Below, piece by piece: positions 32,801 to 46,700 of a stretch of DNA of 64,000 nucleotides; the first letter of the stretch is position 1; every line of letters begins with the position of its first letter. The notes beneath the pieces were generated by a model. The model worked only from the letters and a program-made list of their open reading frames with translations, was not told the DNA's origin and did no database searches. Source of the stretch: Argyresthia goedartella (taxonomy: Eukaryota; Arthropoda; Insecta; Lepidoptera; Argyresthiidae); NCBI GenBank assembly GCA_949825045.1, contig OX463812.1, positions 4,262,661 to 4,326,660 on the forward strand, written 5' to 3'. Made by a program: the position numbers and the translations under genes.

Positions 32801-35800
32801 TAAAAGGAGTGCTTTAACATAACAAACATAAAATTTTCCTATGATTAATTTTCGCTGAGCCTGGCTACCAGGCCCGCGAGCTGCTGCTGCCGCCTCTTGA
32901 CTGTGGGCAGCCACAGCTGCAGATGACCCAGGACAACAAAAACAACAACAACATATTGCGGTATTAAAATGGCGACACAAGAACTTTTGCTCAGGCAATC
33001 AGCGCTAGAGGAGGCCATTCAAACAATTGAAACAAATTTCAAGAAGGACAGCCCTTCGCGAAAAATAACTCTAGAGTATCATGATGAACGATTGGATGCT
33101 TTGGAGAGGAATTGGAAACAATTCAGCAACAACAACACTTTGCTTTTGGCACCACCAGTGCCGAAGGAGGGGGATTAATTCGTGAAAAATGTTTACGACA
33201 AGGTCAACTTAACATACCAACTAACAAAAAACATGATTCCATTTTCAAAACAGAAGCTTGAATTAACTTTACGACAGGAAGATTTAGCGAAACAGTACGC
33301 GCAGTTCACACAAAACATTGCTGAAACCAGCGGAAACAAGGACAACGCCCATGGAGTTTCTGCCCACACAAGCCACCAGGAAACATCCCATGAAAATGAA
33401 CAGAAAAATAACATAAAAGCTTTCAAACGCGCCATAATGAACATGAACATCACTAATTTAACAGACAAATGACAGTTGTAGTAAAAGCTGAAACAATAAC
33501 ATCCCGATAGGAAAACATTGATAAACTGTTCTGGAAGATGGACAAGTTATTTGGCGACATGTTGCCCTACAAACAACAATGTAACAAATTCGAAACCATG
33601 TACGAGGCAGCAAAAGCTCAAATCAACTCAAAAATTTGGGCTCACAAACACCAAGAAAAATCTGCTCTGAAAATAGGTTTGCCGACTTTTGGAGGAAACT
33701 TTTCTCAGTGGATAACATTCAAGGATTTATTTATTGAAACAGTACATACAAAAATACCTTCATGTGCAACGCACAAAAAATGCAATACCTCAAGTCAAAA
33801 TTAACAGGCGAACGTCACGTGCAGCATCTACCAATAAGTGCTGGGACCTGCTTCAACAGCGGTACAACCACATAAGAATGCTTTTCTCCTAACACGCCAA
33901 TATATTACTAAATCAACCGTCTATTACCCCGAACGCATTTCAAATAAAACGAATGCTTTTTACAACTATGGAGGCTTTAAACGCTGTCAGCAACCTGAAA
34001 ATCAACACTGAAAATTGGGACCCTTTGCTGATATACATCTTGCTGCAAAAACTCGGCACAGAAACATCTGAGGACTTCATCGAGTCGCTGAAGAATCCAA
34101 GGGAGATACCTAAAATTAGCAGCCTTATTGACTACCTGGAAAAAAAATTCTTGTCAAAGGAATCTACTACTAAGTTTACTCAACCTATCAAACAAGAAAA
34201 ACAGCAAGCGCTATCTTCAAACCGCTCCAATAACAATACTTACAACTAGAAACCATTCGTTCGGCAACAAAATAAATCAAAAACACAATATAATTTCGCA
34301 ATAATTTGTCCAAAGTGTGAGAAAAACACTGGATTATACAAATGCAAGCAATTCTTGGAAATGACACCGGCGGACCGATTGAAAAATGCACGTAACCTAA
34401 ACGTGTGCACTAACTGCCTATTTTCACACAGCGGTCAAGAGTGCACTTCAAGCAAGAAATGCAAGTCCTGCAGTGGATCACTTAACATGCTTGTTCACGA
34501 CGCGATTGTAACCGGACCAAACAAACTTAACTACCGAATCAGCAGCAATCACGTGGGAACTGAACAAAATAGTAAGTACTTTAGCTACAGTAAAAATTCA
34601 AGTGAAATCTGCAGATGGAACTTACAAAACACTAAGAGGACTTCTGGACCAAGGGTCGCAGCTAACAATCATCACCAAAAATGCCGCGCAAAGATTGAAT
34701 CTGAAACGAAAAAATATGTCTGCGACTGTCTCGGGAATCGTGAGCCCATCTAACAAATGCAAGGATATAGTTCGACTGGAATGCAAGTCTCAATATAATG
34801 TCTACACACTTACTACAAATGCCCTGATTATGAACACTTTAACAAAACAATTGCCCCAACAAACATTCGACAAGAATTCCTTTGAACATTTGAGGAATTT
34901 AACATTGGCCGACCCTGACTACAATGTGTCAGGAAAAATCGTCATTTTACTGGGCACCGACGTATATTCGAATATTCTTATGGAAGGCCTGATAAGAAAG
35001 AACAAAACATCGATAATCGCCCAGCAGACACAGTTTGGGTGGAATATATGTGGAAAATATCCACAAACATTTAAATGCTTCACGACAACAAACAACATGG
35101 ATGAAATTACCAAATTTTGGGAGCAGGAGGAAATTACCTCGAACGAACAAACATTCACAGAATCAAATGATCAAACAGAACAGTGGTATGCAGAAACTAC
35201 CACTAGGTTACCTGACGGGAGATACCAAGTTAGGTTACCCTTAAAACAAAACTTTTAACAACAGTTGGGCACATCCAAACCACAGGCTGTGGCCCAGTTT
35301 AAACAAATTAAACATAAAATGAAAAGCAACATTGACTTCGCTCGTGACTACAAGAGTTTCATGGATGAGTACAAAATTTTGAGCCACATGAAAAAGTCAT
35401 TAACAAACAAAGCTGCATTGCAATATTATCTCCCGCACCATGGAGTAATAAGATCGGATGAGGTAACAACAAAAATTCGAATCGTGTTTAAGGGATCGGC
35501 AAAAACAAACACAAAATAAAGTGTATATGATCTGATGGAATGCGGCCAAAACCTACAGGCCGACCTTAAAAAAATACTGCTTCAGTGGAGAGAACAAAAG
35601 AATGTATTAACTGCAGATGTAGAAAAAATGTATAGATACACTGCTGTACACCCCGAAGACCAACCCCTACAGATGATAGTTTGGAGAGGTTCCCCTGACC
35701 AGCATCTGCAGGAATACCAGTTGTGCACTGTCACTGTCACAACTAAGGCGGCGCCATTCTTAGCTCTTAGAACATTAAAACAGCTGGCGGTGCCCGAAGG

Positions 35801-38800
35801 GAATAAGCAAAAAAGCAAAAAAGTACTTGAAATTTATTTTTTTGTTGACAACGCCCTATTTGGTGAACAAACAATCGCTACGGCAAGGTCAACCCAAAAC
35901 AGTCTGATCGAACTATTGCGGTGTGGAAGATTCAAACTGTGAAAATGGTCGAGCAATGACCCACGGCTAGTAGAATACTTGCCAGAACATATGAGAAATG
36001 CGCGAAATTTCGACTTTACCGACACCAAAACATCTAAAACATTGGTTCTAGGGTGGAATCCAAAGAATGACGCATTTGTGTTTTCATCTACCCTGAAACA
36101 TAATAAACAAACAACACCTACAAAACGCAACATTTTGAGCGACATACCAAGCCTATTTGACCCACTAGGATGGTTCTCACCCCTAACAATAAAATCAAAT
36201 ATTCTATTTCAACAAATATGGATGTCCAAGGTCGACTGGGACGACATAGTTCCTGAAAATATTGGAAGGAGTGGAAAAACATAAGAGATGACCTGCAATC
36301 CGAGTTAAACGATGGCTCGAAACAAACAATGATAACATAAACTGCCACTTACACGCGTTTTGTGACGCTTCTGAAAAAGCGTTTGCGACAGTCGTGTCCA
36401 TCGTAGAACGGGACCAGAACGGAAAAAATAAGATTAACATGGTGGCTGCCAAAACGAAGGTTTTACCCTTGAAAAAAACACTATGCAGAGAATTATGCGG
36501 AGCTGTGCTTTTGGCGAAACTCATTTACAAAATAAAGTCCAGCTTTAAAACACAAAATATTCAAGTCACCGCTTGGACTGATTCGATGGTTGTCCTGGGA
36601 TGGCTCAAGGATGACACTAACAGATGGAAGGCTTTTGTAGCAAACAGGGTGTAGGAGATACTTTCAGTCATACCAGCTCGAGACTGGAAACACGTACGGT
36701 CAGAACAAAATCCTGCAGATTGTGCGTCAGGGGGATTTTTTCCTTCGCAACTCTCTATTTACCAACTTTGGTGGGAAGGGCCAGAATGGCTCCGAAATTA
36801 AGAAAAACATAAAAAAACAGGCTACGAGCCGAGCCAATACGTCACGGACATCGAATTAAAAGCTCATGTCACCACTATTGATAGCGGCCAGCTGAACAGC
36901 ATAACAAAGCTATTAAACAACTGTAGCTCTAATATAAAAATAACAAATATTTTCGCTTAGGTGTTGCGTTTCATAACATTGGCACGCGACCGACAGGCGA
37001 AGCAGAGATGCACAGAACATCTGACGTTAGCACAAATGTGAAGCGCGCATTCTGTTATTATCAAACAGGTACGACGAGAACATTTAAAAAAAAAAATTTT
37101 GGACATGAATCAAAAGATAAACAACAAAAGCCGAATTTTGAAATTAAATCCTTACTTGGACAAAGATGAAATCTTAAGAGTGGGAGGTAGAGTGAGTGAT
37201 TCGAGCGTGCCAGAAAACACAAAACATCCGATTATCATCCCAAACAACAGTCGCTTAGCCGAAATTCTAATAGGGCAGGCGCACAACATAACATTACACG
37301 GGGAAGCAAGACTCACGCTCGCTACGTTGCGACAAACATACTGGGTGATAGGAGGCAACAACACATTTAAAAAACAATTAGGACAGTGTGTAAAATGCTG
37401 CCAATTTAATACAACAAAAACAACAATTGGTTTGTTTTTGTTGTATGGGAGACTAACTAACTCCGAGAGTAACACCAGCCTCACCATTCTACAATACGGG
37501 AGTCAATTTTCCGGCTTCATAGAACTGAAAATTAACAAAGGCCGTGGAGTACGAACAAGTAAAGGCTACATTTCAATATTTGTTTCAACAAAGGCGGTTC
37601 ACCTTGAGCTGGTATCCGACCTTACAACACCAACATTTATACAAGCACTAAAAAAATGGCAGGAAAAAAAAAAAGCAGGTCCCCACCACATCTATAGTGA
37701 TCAAGGATCCAACTTTTTGGGGCTGCTCACGAACTGAACAACATGGGCATAGAATGGCATTTTATTGCCCCCAGATGGCCGACTTCGGGAGGACTTTGGG
37801 TGGCCGCAGTCAAATCAATAAAATACCACCTGAAGCGTTCATCACACTGCTTACCTAAATTGAGGCCTAAATTCAAGACCCATCAGCCCATTAACAGAAG
37901 ATGTCAAAGACCTAGGCTTGTTGACACCGGGCCATTTCTTGATAGGAAGACCGATAATAGGAGTACCACAAGAAGACTTTCTTGGTCACCAGATAAGCCC
38001 ACGCAACAGATGGCAAATGGTCGAGAAAATGGGTCAACAATTTTGGCAAAAATGGTCCACCGAATACCTAAGCCAGCTTCAAGGAAGATGTGAGTGGAAC
38101 AAAACAACACCAAAAATAACAAAAGAAGATATTGTTGTGATCAAAGAGGACAACTTGCCTCCATCAAAATGGGCGCTGGGCAGAGTACAGGATGTTCACC
38201 CAGGCAAGGATGAATTGGTGCGAGTTGCAAAGCTCAAAACAGAAAATGGAGTCATCAAGCGACTCGTTTCGAAAATAGCGCCACTTTCGGTCAACATTTC
38301 TCGACAACAGACTTCGGATTCTAGCGAAAACCAGAACAACAACAATAAACGCGAGAGGAATGAATTAACAATGTCAATACTTCTTTGCCTCCTGCTAACA
38401 GTCCTCACAGTTTTCGGACAATCGCAACAGACCACATCATTTCAACAAAACAAGGATAAAACTCTGATGAAATTGGGAAAATAAAATATGTGCTGGATAA
38501 CTGGAATATAGTTACATATTTTAACATGACATCATATTGGAAAGGCATCGAAAACTCAGAACAACTGGTGAACCATGCAGAAAGTAGATGCGATGATTTT
38601 GCCTACAGAACAATGTGCGAAAGTATTATGGCCGAATTATTTCAAAACATAAACGAAACCAAACATAACTCTCTATTTAAACAAAAAACGGCATGATTCC
38701 GAGACGCTCCATCCGAGGATGAATTAATGGAGTTGGCTATGACACTAATACCTTATTTGGTGTATTAGATGAAAGGTTTGCGAAAAAATACAAAAATGAC

Positions 38801-40721
38801 ATTGACTTAAATCAGCATCACCAACTGAATTTAATCAAAAATCAGACCTCCAAATTGAATGTCACAATAATATTTTGAAGAGACACGAAGAAACTATGAA
38901 CAAACAATTTAATCTTCTGCAAGAACATCTGAGCTTCACTGACAATTATCTAAATAAATTGGACACCAGATTAAATGAAGCAGCTAACATGGCATATTTT
39001 AACATGATAACAACAGTGGCCGCAACAATATTATCAAAATTGAGATGTCTCAATTTTCTAGTAACAGCTGTTGTTTATGTATACAATAGCTGTTACTAGA
39101 TACTTCCATCAACCTGCACCATGGCCAAGTAGACACAAGAATACTGAGTCAGGACCAACTTTTGGAAGAGCTCAACATAATATCCGGACAACTGTCTTTG
39201 CATCTGTCACTTCCGGTTCAGAATATACATCAACAATTAATAAACATTTGGAATGAATCCTAGTTTGGGGCTAGATCAATGTGTGTAAATGGCGTCCAAG
39301 GTATTATTATTATTATTATTTACAAACATCTGCGAGTGAAGTCGAGAGTAGTCGATAATTATTTTATCATGGAGATCAACCTATCTCTAACAAGTGACAA
39401 TCACTTTACAAGCTAATACAAGCTAATTCCGATAACTATAATTAATCATAACAAAACAATAACAGTAACAACTGTTAATGATTACGTTGCTATAAACCTA
39501 CGAAAGGAAATATACATGTCCCTCTCGGAAAAAGATTTTACATCATGCATCAACACCGGTACAAAGAATTTTGTGTGCTCTTTATCTAAACCTACATTCA
39601 ACATGCACAATTATCATGTTCCTTGTGAAATAAGTATAATAACCAACACATCAAGCTCACAATGTGTCTATGAAGAGAAACAATGCAATAATGAATGGGT
39701 AACACTACAAGCTCACAATAGCTAGCTCTATTTTTGCTGTGACGATTGTTTCCTACGAGTAATATGTCAGGAACATATAATGGCAAGATCAGCACATTCA
39801 GCAGGAAATATTACCGCAGGTCAAGGATGCATTATCAAACATGGTAACGCAACATTTTACACGCAGTCTACACATAAAAATAACATATTTGTACACCCGG
39901 AAATAACAGTACCCATTCAGAATTTGGGAGACATAAATAATTTCACAAGTCGAATGACCCACATAACAACAATGAATGTGAAACCAGAAACAGACCCTCA
40001 TCAATTTACAATATATCATTGAGGAGATAAAAGAACAAAGTACTGTGTTGTCACCCCACGATTTACACCAGTACACCGTGTCATACACAACATTAGCTAT
40101 GGTGATGGTCACAGTTGTCGCCGCAGTATGCATATACAGGCGCTGAAGGCGCCAGTACACGACTGCCGTGTATCGCACAGAAGTAACAGTACCTACAAGA
40201 GAATATGAGATGAAACCTATCCCACAGACAAAGGCAACGAGGAAAACTAACAGAGTTCCAAATGTGCCATTCAATATTTAAGTTACATTTGTTTTACATT
40301 TCGTCTGTTACTTAAGTTCTTTGTTTTTGGCAGCATGTACGGGTAGCGTACTGCACCGCACCTTTCATCATAACTTTAGTCTAATAAACTCAACCAACAG
40401 CGAAGCACGTCTTTTTAATAATTTCGCTCCGTCGCGGTATGGGCTTCCTACTCGCCCGTAAATAATCATCGATTGATGCTACCATATCGGCAAAATAGTT
40501 TACAACTAATCGCAACTAGGTGGCGCTGTTGCAATAGCCTACATCATGGTATTACTCGTTTCAGGCGTGCTGTACTTAAGCTAAAATACTATAAATATGT
40601 ATATATGTCTGAAGAGATTTTGAGGAAGCGAGAGATGTAAGCCAGGATCTTAGCAGGTGGACGTCTATAGTTTCTGCCCACCCCTCTTCCGGGAAATAGG
40701 CGTGAGCAAAATTTATGTATG

Positions 40722-40790
<69 letters not shown>

Positions 40791-43700
40791 TAAATCCCAT
40801 ATATATCACAGGTCCTATATAAATATGTATAACGTACCTCCCATATATATCGTACACACATATATATCGTCCAAATAGGCCACTTGCAGACAGAACGCCT
40901 TCAGTAAGTATATTCCGAGGCCATTGTTAGTAGGGTAAAAACTAACGATGAATACTTAAACACTCGCACAGAATTTGCTTTTATTCCGTATACTACACGA
41001 GCCTGCTCAATATGTAGGAAGGGACATATCATGGAGATCTGACTCCTGGGCATGGGTAATTCCATTTTTATCCCCTCCAACAAAAAAAAACAGAGTTAAA
41101 CAATCAGTAGTTGTCCCTGCAAACAGTAGTTCTGCCTAACTTTAAGTTTTTTTTACTGTAGATATTTATATAAACATAGCAAATGTATTTTTTTGCCCCT
41201 TCTCTACATTGGACCACTGAGGCTGAAGGAGAAACGCCCACAGATTAATTTGTAAATCTCTTTTAAAAATCGGTTTTGTCTAACTTTTACAATGTTAAAC
41301 ACAACCAATAAATGTATAGTAATATAGTATCTGTGTTTATAGGTAGGTATATTTACAAATTTCATTGCACTTTCACATCTCGAATCATATCATAATAGAT
41401 GTAGAAGGCATCTATATTGTTTAGCAGACAAGCGATGTCTCTTTTCATCGAAAAGTGAGATTGGAAGCATAACATCATCAGCCAATCTGTAGCAGGACAC
41501 TGTTGATGGACACTGGGAAGCGCTGCTTACCGCTGAGCAACCGGCCCGAAGCAACTAGTTTTAAACCGGTTTTCTGTAGCTTGTGAAGGGATAAATAAAT
41601 GTATACTTCTCAGTGTCCATCAGTAAGATGCAGAATGGCTGTTGTGATGATGCTATGCTTCCAGTCTCATATTTTCGATAAAACGTAACATTAATTAAGG
41701 CTTCGTACATAACAAATCCATCGTCTAACTGAGCAATCAATCGATCGTTCTGTCGTATAGATCAATACTGTTCGTTGAAATGAAAATCGATTAAATGACC
41801 TTCAAAGTCACAAAGGGAACCTCTTCAAAATGTATGATTAATTATTTCTGCTTAACTATTATTATAAATTTCGGTTAAATGGGATTATTCCATACAATAT
41901 GCATTTCATGTTATGCAAGGCAACAGTGAACCGTCAGGTTTACCTTGATTCATAATGCACTAATTACTAAACTAAGCGTATTTGGCTCTTTGATATGTGA
42001 ATAATAAGTGTATTACTTGATTTCGGCTTCGATCGATGATAAAAACCCTGCACTGGATAAAATAAAGAATAGAAGATAAAATACTTACTCTACTTATGCT
42101 AATTTTCTTTTTTCGCCTTATGTTCAGCAAATATCCAAATGCCATTCCTACAGCAAATGGCGATGCTCTCGTTAATGTGTTCATATAGTATTTCTTATTG
42201 TAATCGTCAGCACTTTGCATGTCTCTAGCGAAACGTCTGTGAAAAGCATTATTATCTATATATTTGTATGTAGTGTTATTCTCAATGTATTCTATTAAGT
42301 AGATGGCGATGTTTGTCTAATTGGTTTGAATAAAGCTTAGACAGTAGTTAAGATAAATCAATTCACTTACTTGACATTAAAACTGGTAGCAGGTAAATTG
42401 TAGTAGAAGCTATAAGTGGTGGTACAAATCAAAGCGGCGAGTATTGCAAAACCCAAAGATAGCCAGGCCACGCGTTTACTTCCAAATAACCATACTAAGA
42501 CGATTGGGCACACTATGTAGAGTTGCACGTCTACTGACAGATACCACGTTTGATTAAGACACTGTCAAAATAAGAATATATTATTATAATTCACTGATAT
42601 TAGGTAAAATACAGACTGATTCTGTAAATGTTCGCAAGAAGATCTTCAAGTATATAATAAGTATATAATAAGATCTTCATATATCCATAGCTGTGGCTTT
42701 GGGCTAGCCTTCTTTTACGAAGAATGGAGCATTAAATTACAAGATGAACATAGATATCATATTGCCTTTGTCATCTCATATGGGAAAAGTTGGACGCAAT
42801 GGTCTTTGACACTTTTAATTAACTTTTAATTTCAACTGCTCATAATAAATTATCACACAATATAAGTATAAAAATATCTTTTCGAATTTTGAAGTATTCT
42901 GCTGAATACATGACTTACCATAGAATCGATGTTGTAGTAGTTCTGTATGTGCAGCAAAGCTGGCCACCAATTATCTCTACAAGCCTGTGTGGTCCAACCG
43001 TTCAAGACCCAAAATGGACCATCTGATAAATGATTGAACCAGGAAGCTTGCAAAAGTACCACGATGGCCAATAATGGGAACATTCGGAGAAGTCTATTCA
43101 AATAGAATATATGTATGTTCTTGATAAATGACCCTGTAAAATAAAAGAGATACTAAATCATATTTTTAATCAATATTAAGTGTTGAAATCTAAAATTACG
43201 TAAAAATCTAAAAAAATAGAAAACAAAAATCATAAAACTGCAGTAATTAGCATCCCCGAAATACTTAATCAAAAGCGTGAATGTACTCACATCTTTCCAC
43301 CTTTCCTATGGTTGTGTAAACACATAGCACTCCACTCAATAAGAAGAATGTATCTACTGTGATCGGAGCTGAGGTCAACCATATGCTTGAAAATGACTGA
43401 ATCCACTGAAATAAGAAACATCATGATTGTTTAACGTAAATGGTGAAAGGTTCAGTTTTTTCTTCTTGTGTACTTGTTCTGACCTAGAAAACCTACTGCC
43501 TAACAAAGTTTTTGCATTTTTTAATGTACTATTTGGATGTAACTATTTTCATTTTTGCATTTTTTATTGTACTATGTGGCTGTAACTTTTTGCATTTTTT
43601 ATTGTACTATTTGGATGTAACTTTTTTCAAAAGTTAAGATACTTTTGTCTTCACAAAATGTCGCACAAAACCAACTTTTATAGCAATTATGACATTCTTT

Positions 43701-46700
43701 AGCTTATAATATAAATGAATTATTAAAAAAACCTTTACACGTAAAGGTACACAAATACCGTCTTGCAGATCTTTCACCGTAAAAAGTAGCGAGTATTTAT
43801 GTTAAATGTAAACCAATGTAAAGCAAGCCGGCGTCTCACACATGTCAAGTACGTGTTAATACAAGTGAATTGTATATTGATGCTTGCTTGGAGTATAATG
43901 TTAAACCAAGACGGTGTCTCACACCGACTTGGTTTAACATTATTGCCGAATTCTATTTATTAAAGAACTTACTTCAAAAACATCAATGGGATTATGTGCA
44001 GTAATAAGGGCCCCAGTGAACGAATGACCGACAATGACCCACAACATGGCAATCGTTCTAATTCCATCCAAACACTCAATAGCTCCAGGTGACGAAGATA
44101 CTGTGACGAAACGTCGGGTGTTAGTATACAAAGAGAAGCTGCGAAACAGGGCCACTATATCTGATGATTCTGAAAGTAAAAGAAAAAATAAGACTTTTTT
44201 TAAAGAAACCATGTATAAAGTAGGATTTTCAAATATCAGGAATATTCGACACCGCCTTTGGATGTAGAAGACCATTGTTAAAGAAGAGAAAGAAAAATTT
44301 GGTTTAAGATGTTATGTCAAACTTGGTTTGTGTTTGTTTTAACTAGTAATATTGTACTGCTTACAGTCTACTAGACTAAAATACTCTCGTTTTCTCTGTA
44401 ATAAGACTTGGTTATAATAAATGATGTCTTACTGCTTTTCAGTACGAAGGTATGATACAAGTCATAGCTGGTGCTTAAAATCGTTAGTAAACCTATAATG
44501 GCAAAGACGACGCTGAAACAGACGTGAAGATTAATAAATATCAAAGAAGAAATGCAAATTGAATAGACCAATAAAACTGAATGGACTCAATTATTTAGTC
44601 GCGATTTAATCAGTGGAAAAAATCTGGCCACGTGCGTTCACACAATCACAAGGTTCCGTAATAGATGTAGAATATAAGCCAAAAAATATTTTTTAGGACG
44701 GTACTCACTTCACATACACCTGATAAAAGTAAGAGGGGGGAGGGGGGGGGGTATACACAAAATGTTCCACTTTAGAAGGGTCTGTCTCTTTAACGATTTA
44801 CTTAATTTTTAGGGTTCCATACCATCCATCCAAAGGGTAAAACGGGACCCTACTATTGTCTTATTTTTATTTCTATTCCTACGATTACTAAGACTCCACT
44901 GTCCGTCCGTCTGTCTGTCCGTCTGTCACCAGGCTGTTTCGCATGAACCGTGATAGTTAGACAGATTAAATTTTCACAGATGTATTTCTGTTGCCGCTAT
45001 GACAACAATCACTAAAAAAATATAATAAAGTAAATATCTAAGGGGGCTCCCATACAACAAAGGTGATGTTTTTGATCTTTTTTTTGGTTTCATGTCGATG
45101 TACACTTAATTTAAAAAAAATTTAATGTTTGTATAAAAATCTTAAAGTGGTTTACAGAATACGTAGATACATACCAAGTTTTTAACTATGTAGTCCTAAT
45201 AGTTTCGGAATAAAGTTGCTGTGACATACGGACGGACGGACAGACGGACAGACAGACTTGACGAAACTATAAGGGTTCCTTGTTTTTCTATGGAACCCTA
45301 AAAATTACAAGATCATAATTAGTAGTTCAATTCTGACAAAATATCAAAGTTTAACCACATATCTAACTATATATCTATCCAGCCTCCTGCACCCACTGTT
45401 AACTAAAGGCCTCCTCTTCATTACGCCATTTATTGCGGTCTTGCGCCAATCTGATCCACTGTTGCCCAGCTGTTTTGGAGACGTCATCCGACTATCGGGC
45501 GAGTGGTCTGCCTCTGGTCCACGCGCGTCCCTTGGTCGCGTCATTCTGTCATTCCGTCACTGCCTTGGTCCATCTGCTGCCATCCCTTCTAGCCGAGAGT
45601 CCCGCGAAACCACATATAGTAGTCATAAAAAGTGAAAAGCCAACTAACGTCGTAATAATATCAAAAGTAGCCCAAGGCTTGTCATTGGGTAATCGGCAGT
45701 AGGTCTCAGAGTATGTTATATTGACAAACTGAGTTAGACCACCAATGAGCGAGTCAATCGCTTGTCTTGCGGTGCAAGGCTTTGGTACACACACTCCTAT
45801 TTTCAATCCATTCCCCTCATTAACTGCCATTGCTCGCCTGAAACACACAGAAAACTAAATCATTTAAGGGAATTGCCTCATTTGTTAATAGGTATTATTT
45901 TGTCAAAAAGTCTAACCTAACATAATCATTTAAAAATAACTACTAACTAAACGACTCTTTCACTAAGTGAGCTATAGTGCATGGTCACACAGTGGGCTTA
46001 GCGCGGTGAATTGCATGGGCGCAAAATATCAAACGTATGCAGACGCTACTTATGGCTATTCTGTGGCTCCAGGCGCTCGCCTTAACTAAAGGCGGGCGCC
46101 TGGTGCGGGTGGCACCACTTTTCTTCGAACAAAGCAAAAATATCACTATTTCTCCCTCTGTTTTTAAATTGAAATCGTGTACACCAACCAGCTCTTGTAT
46201 TAAACGCCTCTAGTTTAAGTGCGCTGTCTAGTATTTAAAATATCATATCTATCGTATCGTTTGCGATATCGAAAAGCTCCACAAGTGTGGCCTCTAGCTG
46301 CCTAGACAGTCACCGCTCGTTCACTGAAGCCACGGCCGAGACTATTAAGCGACATGTGGTTCAGTTGATACATTGAATATTTCATTCGTCGGTCTGTGTA
46401 CATGATTTGAGATGTTCGTGCATATAGAGTGGATATGGACAAAGCATGGGTTAGCATTGTGGTAATGAGATCCTTGCGCCATTTTTAACTGAGATAAACA
46501 GTGTCTCAAGGTCTGGGAGGGGGCTGTAATGGTACACAAGATTCAGTTCATTTAATGCTTCATTTTGCGTGACAGAGGGCTAGCCCATCGCCGTACTGTA
46601 ATGATACACACATTAAATACGAGAGTCAGTTCCTTTAACGCTTGGTTTATTGAGTGATTCGAAGTAAGTTGGCAAGAAAGGGGCCTGAGAACGTGGTTGG

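Larger units (their letters stand above)
32554..40462 (+). mobile_element. BEL/Pao LTR retrotransposon in intron 9 of gene B, decayed
   Basis: LTRs of 126 bp (32554-32679) and 127 bp (40336-40462) carry inverted ends (TGTACGGG/CCCGTACA in consensus of the two). They are flanked by a 5-bp duplication TAATC (32549-32553 and 40463-40467). A primer site, gag, protease, RT, RNase H, integrase and an env-like region follow in BEL/Pao order. Frameshifts and stops occur throughout, and the LTRs differ at about ten positions, so the insertion is older than the Gypsy element. It is antisense to gene B. Confidence 0.9.

Noticed and set aside
40576..40878. Ile-Tyr repeat proteins on both strands
   Set aside because: Artefact of the TA microsatellite.
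44034..44267. 77-residue plus-strand frame
   Set aside because: Shadow of gene B exon 5 on the other strand.
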